Shown here in pieces: positions 24,444 through 64,000 of a DNA stretch of 64,000 bases (its first letter is position 1; each line of letters opens with the position of its first letter). Below the pieces are notes generated by a model that saw only the letters and a program-made list of their open reading frames with translations, had not been told where the DNA came from and did not search any database. Both the position numbers and the translations under genes were made by a program. Source of the DNA: Salvelinus alpinus (lineage: Eukaryota > Chordata > Actinopteri > Salmoniformes > Salmonidae); NCBI RefSeq assembly GCF_045679555.1, contig NC_092094.1:18809905-18873904 (forward strand). Reading direction: 5' to 3'.

Positions 24444-25879
24444 TCATTGGAGAATCTCCCATGTAAATGCATTTTAGGCCAGGATTCATTCTGATAGCAC
24501 TTTGTCGGCTATGTGCAATTTCCAGGTAATTCACGGTTGAGCCGACATATGGAGCATTTACCGTGAATGCGATCTCGCAAATGCGGGAACATTGCCTTCA
24601 AAAGGTGCTTAGCAGATAAAGCAGGATCAGATTACATCCTGGCCTTAGTCTGCTCCAGCCCCTCCAACCTAATGTGTATGTGTGGGAGAGGAAAGCAGAA
24701 GACAAATTTCCATCCTGTATGGACTAATAAAGTATTTTATCTAGTCTAGGACCAGAATTAATCTGTGTCTGAGAACCCTGGCCCTTAATCATCACGTTTT
24801 TAGTTGAGCAGGTGTAAGTAATTTTGTATTCAATTTAATTTAACACTGCCACTGAAGGAAGCAAAATAGTTCAAATGTTTCTTTGTGTAAAATTATATAT
24901 GTATTTATTGAATATTTAATTCTATCAATAAATGTACATTTATCTCTTGTTTATCTATTGCTTGGAATCATCCATGAGTTGGAGTAGATTTGTTTATTCT
25001 ACAATTCCACCAGACCATGAACCAAGCTAGACAAAGACAATCTGTATAAATCATATTTATTCATGTCAACCCTAATCTTAGTAAAGCATAAATTACGGGT
25101 TACCATGGAGATTAGTGTGTTTAACATGAACACACTTGCAATGAACAGCAAAATCACCCCAAATTTCAGAGAAGCCCAGATCACTGGCTAAGGAACTGGC
25201 TACAAAAACCCATTATTATGAGTTTACCTTTTTACCCGTCTCACTGGCCATTGAGATTTTGAATATGAAAAGTTGAAGGTCCACCATACTGATAGGACAT
25301 TTGTTTACTGTTTTACAATATATTACAGTAAAATTGGATGGTCAGATTTATTTATCAGAATCATTCATATTGTCATGAAAATAAATCCCAAGTACCCTAC
25401 AACAATATCAATGTTGAACTAATATCCATTTAGTATGGACTGAAATTCATAATGGACCTTTAAGAGCTTTTGCCCTCAGCTCCAGAGCAAAAAAGGTTAC
25501 CAGGCAGAATTAATTAATAGCAGAGATAAATATATGGTACTTGAAGCTAAATCATTTGTCAGTGATACAAAATACTTATCTGTACCTTAGCTACATTATC
25601 TGTATCTTAAGCGACCTTATCTGTAGCTTGAATAGTACCTACAATAAAGAGCATATGGAAGGTGATTGTATCGTTGATCAAGCTCTCAACACCAATAAAA
25701 GCACAAAAGCCCATTGCCTAAGACAGTACCGTTTGAATGTTAGCCATCAAACCTTATGGCAACCTTAAGTAAAACGTACAGAAGATCAATCATGATCATC
25801 AGCCCATGTGAGTATCTCTGAGGTATTCTCATCAAAGGGTTCATAAGCAAATGGAACTAATTAAAATGCTATCTGCACA
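24444..25879. other. AT-rich sequence where lrrc29 3' exons would be expected
   Basis: No leucine-rich-repeat exon, splice-compatible or not, was found here. No other gene is supported. Confidence 0.45.
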
Positions 25880-27381
25880 TACAGTGCCTTCGGAAAGTGT
25901 TCAGACCCCTTGACTTTTTTCACATTTTGTTACGTTACAGCCTTATTCTAAAATTGAATAAATCATTTTTTTCATCAATCTACACACAATACCACATAAT
26001 GACAAATAAAAAACAGTTTAACAATTTAAAATTGAAATATCACATTTACATAAGTATTCAGACCCTTTACTCAGTACTTTGTTGAAGCACCTTTGGCAAC
26101 GATTACAGAATCAAGTCTTCTTGGGTAGGACACTACAAGCTTGGCACCTGTATTTGGAGAGGTTCTACCATTCTTCTCTGCAGATCCTCTCAAGCTCTGT
26201 CAGGTTGGATGTTGAGTGTTGCTGCACAGCTATTTTCAGGTCTCCAGAGATGTTAGATCGGGCTCTAGCTGGGCCACTCAAGCACATTCAGAGACTTGTC
26301 CCGAAGCCACTCCTGCGTTGTCTTGGCTGTATGCTTAGGGTCGTTGTCCCCAGTCTGAGGTCTGGAGCAGGTCTTCATCAAGGATCTCTCTGTACTTTGC
26401 TCTGTTCATCTTTGCCTTGATCCTGACTAGTCTCCCAGTCCCTGCCGCTGAAAAACATCCCCACAGCATGATGCTGCCACCACCATGCTTCACCGTAGGG
26501 ATGGTGCAAGGTTTCCTCCAGATGTGACGCTTGGCATTCAGGCCAAAGAGTACAATCTTGGTTTCATCAGACCAGAGAATCTTGTTTCTCATGGTCTGAG
26601 AGTCTTTAGGTGCCTTTTGGCAAACACCCAAGCAGGCTGTCATATTCCTTTTACTGAGGAGTGGCTTCCGTCTGGCCACTCTACCATAAAGGTCTGACTG
26701 ATGGAGTGCTGCAGAGATGGTTGTCCTTCTGGAAGGTTCTCCCATCTCCACAGAGTGACCATCGGGTTCTTGGTCACCTCCCTGACCAAGGCCCTTGTGC
26801 CCTGATTGCTCAGTTTGGCTGGGCGGCCAGCTCTAGGAAGAGTCTTGGTGGTTCCAAACTTCTTCCATTTAAGAATGATGGAGGCCACTGTGTACTTGGG
26901 AACCTTCAATGCTGCAGACATTTTTTGGTACCCTTCCCCAGATCAGTGCCTCGAAACAATCCTGTCTTGGAGCTCTACGGATAATTCCTTCAACCTCATG
27001 GTTTGGTTTTTGCTCTGACATGCACTGTCAACTGTGGGACCTTATATAGACAGGTGTGTGCCTTTCCAAACCATGTCCAATCAATTGCATTTATCACAGG
27101 TGGACTCCAATCAAGTTATAGAAACAATGATCAATGGAAACAGGATGCACCGGAGCTCAATTTCGAGTCTCATAGCAAAGGATCTGAATACTTATGCATA
27201 TAAGGTATTTCTGTTTTTTATTTTTAATACATTTGCAAAAATGTCTAAAAACCTGTTTTCGCATTGTCATTATGGGGTATTGTGTGTAGATTGCTGAAAA
27301 ACAATAATATTTAATTCATTTTAGAATAAGTCTGTAACATTAAAAAAGTCACTGGGTCTGAATACTTTCCGAAGGCACTGT
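25880..27381 (-). mobile_element. Tc1-like transposon, full length but decayed
   Basis: The element has inverted ends tacagtgccttcggaaagt (25880-25898) and actttccgaaggcactgta (27363-27381) and is 1502 bp long. Minus-strand transposase pieces are an HTH part at 26921-26640 (MSAALKVPKYTVASIILKWK) and a catalytic part at 26751-26335 ([32 protein letters not shown]). The reading frame is broken and the third catalytic block is disrupted. Confidence 0.85.
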
Positions 27382-27514
27382 ACATATAAAGGATATTTCA
27401 TATATTATAAATAGGGATTCTACCAGGCTTGGTGCCTGATTATCTCTATTTTCTTGTTTCTGTCTTCAAATTATTAAAGTACCACTTTAGAACAGGGAGT
27501 AAGAATTCTGCTAG

Positions 27515-27747
27515 CTAGCAGATTGTAACGGGCTAATGTGATGACGTGGTACACATATCTGCACATGTGATGTATTACGCAATTTGTGGGGACCACTTTT
27601 GGCTCATGGGTGCTACTATCAGAACTACTGTCTAAAAAGTATACAAAAGTACCAGAGAATCCCTTTAAGGTTGGTGGAAAATGCTATGTGCTACGCCAAA
27701 CTGTACCTATCCTGTAAAGACTTCTAAAGCCCGTTACAATCTGCTAG
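27515..27747. repeat. 20-bp perfect inverted repeat pair (MITE candidate)
   Basis: Sequence ctagcagattgtaacgggct at 27515-27534 is the exact reverse complement of 27728-27747. The 233-bp span has no coding capacity. It lies between the two convergent genes. Confidence 0.5.
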
Positions 27748-27847
27748 ACAGGATTCTGTTGGTGTAGGAGGTCAAGTTGTTCAGTACCATGTCAACTACG
27801 TGCTCATGGGTCGATGTGCCCTCAAGGCACTTAACTGTAATTGCTCC

Positions 27848-27905
27848 TGTAAGTCGCTCTGGATAAGAGCGTCTGCTAAATTACTGAAATGTAAAAATGT
27901 AAAAT
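27848..27905 (+). repeat. Solitary LINE/SINE tail
   Basis: This carries gtaagtcgctctggataaga followed by gcgtctgctaaat and an A-rich, (aaatgt)-like end, as in the tail at 23113-23333. Confidence 0.6.
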
Positions 27906-29059
27906 GTAAACGTCAAAACAAGTGATTCTGTCTCAGAGGCATATATATATACAAAAATATATATGTATTGGTTTGTTCTGTTTCAATCCTTTGGTTCAGT
28001 ATGTTCAGAAGAGCTGTCATGCCGCCTGTTTCACGAAGGTATCAGTTTATGGAAAACCCCCAAAAAGTTGAAAAACGAAAAAAACTTAAACACAGATATG
28101 ACCAAAACTAAACTTTAACTCTGTCCAAACACAATACACAGAGGACTGTGAAGGACTGGAGCCATGGAGAGTTGAAGACCGAAGTAAGAATGGGAGAAAC
28201 GCTGAAGACAAGTAATGCTAAAGTATCAAGCATTCAACTATAGAAAACATAACTCCCTTCAGAAGCCACTTGTCATTTTGTGGGTAATTTCTTGAAAACA
28301 GTTTTTATAGTTTCAAAATGTCCAAATTATTATTATTTTTTTAATCCTAATTGAATATTGTATGTATATATATATATTACTGTAAATATTGATCACATTG
28401 TGTATGATCATATATTTTGATACATTGAATGTTAATATTGTCAACCTATGTTATATATTTTTTACCTCCTGTTTCAGGAAGTGATGTCACTGAGAACTGC
28501 CCCTATATATAGGACCTTCCACCCCCACCTGGGATATGGATGCCTGATGAAGACCTAAGGGTTGAAACGTTGTTATAAATAAATATCACCTGGGAGCAGC
28601 AGTGTGCAGCGTTTTCCTTTCTGTTTTTCATTTCTACAGTTACAATACACTTGTGTGCCCGGGACCACACCCAAAAAGATGATCACTCTAATAGTACCTA
28701 AGGAATCCTCTTCAGCCTCTCGTCTTCCACATTACTCCGCCCATAGAAGAAGACACCTTTGCCTCTGCTTTAGATCATCTTTATGTCCATCCAGGCCTCC
28801 ATGTTGCCACTGTTCCTCCTGTGTATCTAGCTATGTCCACATGCTTGGTCGTTATTGGGGTACATTCAGTGACATGAAACATTCTGAGCGTTGCAGATAG
28901 AAATAGAATGAATAGAACTGACATGCACCCTTATTCCATAGGACAGATGATCATGTATGTTCTACTTCATGTATTTCTATCCGAACATTCTGTAACGTTA
29001 CATCCTCCTGAACAGGCCCCAGGTCTCCTCCTCTACCATGCCTTGACCTCTCTCCAGGC
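27906..29059. other. Convergent intergenic region before elmo3 stop
   Basis: A segment at about 28440-28610 (ctgatgaagacctaagggtt, gaaacgttg) resembles the 3' part of a fish retroelement. Otherwise nothing supportable is seen. The region should hold the elmo3 3' UTR on the minus strand. Confidence 0.4.
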
Positions 29060-58541
<29,482 letters not shown>

Positions 58542-58629
58542 CTAGAACATGAAGACCACAGAGCAGACACAATAACAAACATAGTCATACATGCAATGAT
58601 TACTAATTTCACACTCCACTGAGGAACAT

Positions 58630-58760
58630 GTACTGAACAAACATATACATGCAACAATTTCAAAGATTTTACTGAGTTACAGTTCATATAAGGAAATAAG
58701 TCAATTGAAAAAAATTAATTAGCCCCTAATCTATGGATATGTATTTGTTGGTCACAGATA
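58630..58760. mobile_element. Terminal fragment of Tc1-like element
   Basis: The stretch resembles the end of the element at 457-1232: actgaacaaacatatac, gagttacagttcatataagg and cctaatctatggat all occur. It passes directly into the minisatellite (cacagataactcataac). Confidence 0.75.
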
Positions 58761-60328
58761 ACTCATAACTATATACAGTAGGTCTAGTATAACTATATGC
58801 AGTGGGTCGATAACAACTATATACAGTAGGTCTACTATAACTATATGCAGTAGGTCTGCTATAACTATATACAGTAATTCTGCTATAACTTATGTAGCAG
58901 GCATTCTATATACAGTAGGTCTATTATAACTTTATACAGTAGGTATACTATAAATATATACAGTAGGTATACTATAACTATTTACAGTAGACATTATATA
59001 TACAGTAGGTCTACTATAACAATATACAGTAGGTCTGCTATAACTATATACAGTAAGTCTGCTGTAACTATATGCTATAGGCATTCTACATACAGTAGGT
59101 CTATTATAACTATATACAGTAGGTATATACTATACTATATACAACAGGTCTACAAAAACAATATACAGTAGGCCTGCTATAACTATATACAGTATGTCTG
59201 CTATAACTATATACAGTAGGTCTACCATAACTACATACAGAAGGTCTGCAATGATAAATACAGTAGGACTGCTACAACTATATACAGTAGATCTGCAATA
59301 ACTATATACAGTAGTTTTACTATAACTATACACATTATGTCTACTAAAACACATACAGTAGGTCTACCATATACAGTAGGTCTACTATAACTATATGAAT
59401 ATGTATATTATAACAATATACATTAGTTATGCTCAAACTATATACAGTAGGTATACTATACCTAAATACAGTAGGTCTGCTATAACTATATACAGTAGGT
59501 ATACTATAACTAAATACAGTAAGTCTGCTATAACTACTTACAGTAGATCTACTATAACAATATACAGTAGGTCTACTATAACTATAAACAGTAGGTCTAC
59601 TATAACTATATACAGTAGTCCTGCTATAACTAATGTAGCAGGCATTCTATATACAGTACATCTGCTATAACTATATACAGTAGGTATACTATAAATATAT
59701 ACAGTAGGTAAACTATAACTATATACAGTAGGCATTCAAAATACAGTATGTCAGCTATAACTATAGACAGTAGGTATACTATAACCATATACATTAGGCT
59801 TTCTAAATACAGTAGGTCTACTATAACAATATACAGTAGATATACTATAACCATATACATTAGGCTTTCTAAATACAGTAGGTATACTATAACCATATAC
59901 ATTAGGCTTTCTAAATACAGTAGGTCTACTATAACAATATACAGTAGGTATACTATAACCATATACATTAGGCTTTCTAAATACAGTAGGTCTACTATAA
60001 CTATACACAGTAGATCTACTATAACAATATACAGTAGGTCTACTATAACTATACACAGTAGATCTACTATAACAATATACAGTAGGTCTGCTATAACTAT
60101 ATACAGTAGGTCTGCTATAACTATACACAATAGGTCTGCTGTGACTATATGCAGTAGGCATTCTATAAACAGTAGGTCTGCTATAACTATATATAGTAGA
60201 GCAACTATAACTATATACAGTAGCTATGCTATAACTATACTATAGGTCTACTATAGTATATACAACAGGTCTACAAAAACAATATACAGTAGTCCTATAT
60301 ATCAGTAGTCCTGTATAGTAGTCCTGTA

Positions 60329-60704
60329 TATCACGGCCCCTCTGCATTGCAGGGGCGGTTCCTCCTGCAGGCAGAGGAGGGTCGTTAGTGATTGGAGCCA
60401 CCTGGGCTCAGGGTATTTAAACTGCTTCACTAATCACTTCTCTCTCTCTCTCTCTGCTCCTCCAGGTATGATCCTGTTTTGTTTGTTCCTTTGTAGTTTT
60501 ACATAGTTTTCACTCAGTCATTTTCACACACAGATTCCCGCATCCCTGCACTTTACCCTACATTATGATACTTCCACACCTCATTCCTTTCTCTTTGTTT
60601 AAAGTTAATAGTTTTGGTTTAGAATAAAGAACCTTTTTAATTGGCCTATACCTGTTGTTCGTGTCCCCTCATTTTTGTCACAGGCTATGAGCCGGCCTGT
60701 GACA
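60329..60704 (+). mobile_element. Solo-LTR-like insertion, copy 1
   Basis: The 376-bp non-satellite insert starts tatcacggcccctctgcatt and ends gccggcctgtgaca. It contains a TATA-like gtatttaaac at about 60413 and AATAAA at 60623-60628, the layout of an LTR. The first bases read TA rather than TG, so the left end may be mutated. No internal retroelement sequence adjoins. Confidence 0.65.
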
Positions 60705-61453
60705 ATATACAGTAGGTATACTATAACCATATACATTAGGCTTTCTAAATACAGTAGGTCTACTATAGCAATATACAGTAGGTATACTATAACCATATAC
60801 ATTAGGCTTTCTAAATACAGTAGGTCTACTATAACAATATACAGTAGGTCTACTATAACAATATACAGTAGGTCTACTATAACAATATACAGTAGGTCTA
60901 CTATAACAATATACAGTAGGTCTACTATAACTATACACAGTAGGTCTACTATAACTATACACAGTAGGTCTACTATAACTATACACAGTAGGTCTACTAT
61001 AACTATACACAGTAGGTCTACTATAACAATACACAGTAGGTCTACTATAACAATACACAGTAGGTCTGCTATAACAATACACAGTAGGTCTGCTATAACC
61101 ATATACAGTAGGTCTGCTATAACTATACACAATAGGTCTGCTGTGACTATCTGCAGTAGGCATTCTATAAACAGTAGGTCTGCTATAACTATATATAGTA
61201 GGTCTACTATAACTATATACAGTAGTTATGCTATAACTATACTATAGGTCTACTATAGTATATACAACAGGTCTACAAAAACAATATACAGTAGGTATGC
61301 TATAACTATATACAGTATGTCTGCTATAACTATATACAGTAGGTCTACCATAACTACATACAGAAGGTCTGCTATGACTACATACAGTAGGATTGCTACA
61401 ACTATATACAGCAGATCTGCTAAAACTATATACAGTATGTCTACTATAACTAC

Positions 61454-62485
61454 AGGGGGGCAAAAAAGTATTTAGTCAGCCACCAATTGTGCAAGTTCTC
61501 CCACTTAAAAAGATGAGAGAGGCCTGTAATTTTCATCATAGGTACATTTAAACTATGACAGACAAAATGAGAAAAGAAATCCAGAAAATCACATTGTAGG
61601 ATTTTTAATGAATTTATTTGCAAATTATGGTGGAAAATAAGTATTTTGTCAATAACAAAAGTTTCTCAATACTTTGTTATATACCCTTTGTTGGCAATGA
61701 CAGAGGTCAAACGTTTTCTGTAAGTCTTCACAAGGTTTTCACACACTGTTGCTGGTATTTTGGCCCATTCCTCCATGCAGATCTCCTCTAGAGCAGTGAT
61801 GTTTTGGGGCTGTTGCTGGGCAACACGGACTTTCAACTCCCTCCAAAGATTTTCTATGGTGTTGAGATCTGGAGACTGGCTAGGCCACTCCAGGACCTTG
61901 AAATGCTTCTTACGAAGCCACTCCTTCGTTGCCCGGGCGGTGTGTTTGGGATCATTGTCATGCTGAAAGACCCAGCCACGTTTCATCTTCAATGCCCTTG
62001 CTGATGGAAGGAGGTTTTCACTCAAAATCTCACGATACATGGCCCCATTCATTCTTTCCTTTACACGGATCAGTCGTCCTGGTCCCTTTGCAGAAAAACA
62101 GCCCCAAAGCATGATGTTTCCACCCCCATGCTTCACAGTAGGTATGGTGTTCTTTGGATGCAACTCAGCATTCTTTGTCCTCCAAACACGACGAGTTGAG
62201 TTTTTACCAAAAAGTTATATTTTGGTTTCATCTGACCATATGACATTCTCCCAATCTTCTTCTGGATCATCCAAATGCTCTCTAGCAAACTTCAGACGGG
62301 CCTGGACATGTACTGGCTTAAGCAGGGGGACACGTCTGGCACTGCAGGATTTGAGTCCCTGGCGGCGTAGTGTGTTACTGATGGTAGGCTTTGTTACTTT
62401 GGTCCCAGCTCTCTGCAGGTCATTCACAAGGTCCCCCCGTGTGGTTCTGGGATTTCTGCTCACCGTTCTTGTGATCATTTTGACC
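61454..62485 (-). mobile_element. Tc1-like transposon, 5'-truncated, same nonsense codon
   Basis: This is the same family as 33335-34943, in reverse. The right TIR side is present (ggggggcaaaaaagtattta at about 61445-61465). Transposase is 62478-61666 in one frame, lacking the N-terminal HTH, with a TAA at 62217-62215 after WSDETKI, the same codon as in the other copy. DDE blocks are retained except [11 protein letters not shown] in place of [11 protein letters not shown]. The left part ends abruptly at about 62485 in satellite sequence. Confidence 0.88.
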
Positions 62486-62917
62486 CTAAATAATAATAAC
62501 TATATATGGTAGGTCTACAATAACTATATACAGTAGGTCTGCTATAACTAAATGCATTAGGCATTCTATATACAGTAGGTCTGCTATAACTATATACAGT
62601 GGGTCTATTATAACTATATACAGCAGGTATATTATAACTATACACAGTAGATCTACTATAACAATATACAGTAGGTCTGCTATAACTATATACAGTAGGT
62701 CTGCTATAACTATACACAATAGGTCTGCTGTGACTATATGCAGTAGGCATTCTATAAACAGTAGGTCTGCTATAACTATATATAGTAGAGCAACTATAAC
62801 TATATACAGTAGCTATGCTATAACTATACTATAGGTCTACTATAGTATATACAACAGGTCTACAAAAACAATATACAGTAGTCCTGTATATCAGTAGTCC
62901 TGTATAGTAGTCCTGTA

Positions 62918-63293
62918 TATCACGGCCCCTCTGCATTGCAGGGGCGGTTCCTCCTGCAGGCAGAGGAGGGTCGTTAGTGATTGGAGCCACCTGGGCTCAG
63001 GGTATTTAAACTGCTTCACTAATCACTTCTCTCTCTCTCTCTCTGCTCCTCCAGGTATGATCCTGTTTTGTTTGTTCCTTTGTAGTTTTACATAGTTTTC
63101 ACTCAGTCATTTTCACACACAGATTCCCGCATCCCTGCACTTTACCCTACATTATGATACTTCCACACCTCATTCCTTTCTCTTTGTTTAAAGTTAATAG
63201 TTTTGGTTTAGAATAAAGAACCTTTTTAATTGGCCTATACCTGTTGTTCGTGTCCCCTCATTTTTGTCACAGGCTATGAGCCGGCCTGTGACA
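62918..63293 (+). mobile_element. Solo-LTR-like insertion, copy 2
   Basis: This is a near-identical copy of 60329-60704 at the 2589-bp offset with the same flanks, so it was copied by the segmental duplication rather than inserted independently. Confidence 0.65.
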
Positions 63294-64000
63294 ATATACA
63301 GTAGGTATACTATAACCATATACATTAGGCTTTCTAAATACAGTAGGTCTACTATAGCAATATACAGTAGGTATACTATAACCATATACATTAGGCTTTC
63401 TAAATACAGTAGGTCTACTATAACAATATACAGTAGGTCTACTATAACTATACACAGTAGGTCTACTATAACTATACACAGTAGGTCTACTATAACAATA
63501 CACAGTAGGTCTACTATAACTATACACAGTAGGTCTACTATAACTATACACAGTAGGTCTACTATAACTATACACAGTAGGTCTACTATAACTATACACA
63601 GTAGGTCTACTATAACAATACACAGTAGGTCTACTATAACAATACACAGTAGGTCTGCTATAACCATATACAGTAGGTCTGCTATAACTATATACAGTAG
63701 GTCTGCTATAACTATACACAATAGGTCTGCTGTGACTATCTGCAGTAGGCATTCTATAAACAGTAGGTCTGCTATAACTATATATAGTAGGTCTACTATA
63801 ACTATATACAGTAGTTATGCTATAACTATACTATAGGTCTACTATAGTATATACAACAGGTCTACAAAAACAATATACAGTAGGTATGCTATAACTATAT
63901 ACAGTATGTCTGCTATAACTATATACAGTAGGTCTACCATAACTACATACAGAAGGTCTGCTATGACTACATACAGTAGGATTGCTACAACTATATACAG

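Larger units (their letters stand above)
58762..64000. repeat. 24-bp minisatellite block
   Basis: Monomers of 24 bp with core tacagtaggtctactataac, variants ggtctgctataac, ggtatactataac and longer gcattctatatacag units, fill most of this stretch and continue past the window end. Because the period is a multiple of three, long open frames of eight-residue repeats (TVYSYSRP, IVIVDLLY) appear on both strands; these are not genes. Interrupted by a solo-LTR-like insert (two copies) and a Tc1-like element. Confidence 0.93.
60044..64000. repeat. 2589-bp tandem segmental duplication within the minisatellite
   Basis: Sequence from about 60044 recurs from about 62633 at a constant offset of 2589 bp. 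For example, the LTR start 60329 matches 62918, and taggtatgctataactatat at 61292 matches 63881. The second copy runs off the window end. The first copy includes the Tc1-like element; whether the second does lies outside the window. Confidence 0.88.

Noticed and set aside
58762..64000. Several 130-190-residue frames (TVYSYSRP or IVIVDLL repeats) and a resemblance to a CRISPR array
   Set aside because: The 24-bp unit is tandem with no unique spacers, the host is a vertebrate, and the frames are a by-product of an 8-codon period.

Overview
The window looks like teleost, most likely salmonid, nuclear DNA. Vertebrate split genes with GT-AG introns sit in a dense background of Tc1-like DNA transposons, LINEs, tRNA-derived SINEs, MITE-like inverted repeats, a hAT element, LTR-retroelement parts, microsatellites and a minisatellite block. 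The salmonid assignment rests on recognising these repeat families by eye and is an inference, since no database search was possible.

Three protein-coding loci carry the window. (1) 1390-5885, plus strand: the 3' half of a rod-type cyclic nucleotide-gated channel beta subunit gene (cngb1), from the linker before S1 through the pore and cyclic-nucleotide-binding domain to the stop codon, open throughout. (2) 11532-24114, plus strand: an F-box/leucine-rich-repeat gene of the lrrc29 (fbxl9) type. A nine-codon first exon (MEMTELPLD) splices in phase to an F-box exon 10.6 kb downstream. The LRR exons carry two opposite frameshifts, a LINE 3'-end inserted in coding sequence, a microsatellite at a splice donor and no recognisable 3' exons, so this copy is probably a pseudogene. 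(3) 58541-29060, minus strand: elmo3, with 17 exons recovered that join into one open frame of 652 residues. Only the N-terminal ~70 residues lie outside, beyond 64000. As I recall the human map, lrrc29 and elmo3 are also convergent neighbours on 16q22.1.

Repeats by region: 0-11 kb has small Tc1/MITE/SINE insertions in and after cngb1. 11.7-18.6 kb is a non-autonomous LTR element whose interior is three tiers of tandem coding repeats (108, 27 and 60 bp). 18.6-21.2 kb is an antisense LINE with a SINE flanked by an 11-bp target duplication. 25.9-27.4 kb is a Tc1-like element. Within elmo3 introns are two LINEs (30.3-32.2 and 35.2-40.1 kb), a hAT inside the second, a nearly intact Tc1-like element (33.3-34.9 kb), an L1-like LINE split by another Tc1-like element (45.4-48.8 kb), further Tc1 copies and long GA/GT/GACA/CA microsatellites close to exons. 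58.7-64 kb is a 24-bp minisatellite with a 2589-bp tandem duplication that carries a solo-LTR-like insert and a truncated Tc1-like element.

I see no operon, CRISPR array, phage or other prokaryotic system. The most unusual items are the repeat-coding LTR element, the multiply broken lrrc29 copy, two Tc1 copies that share one nonsense codon, and the 2589-bp duplication in the minisatellite.
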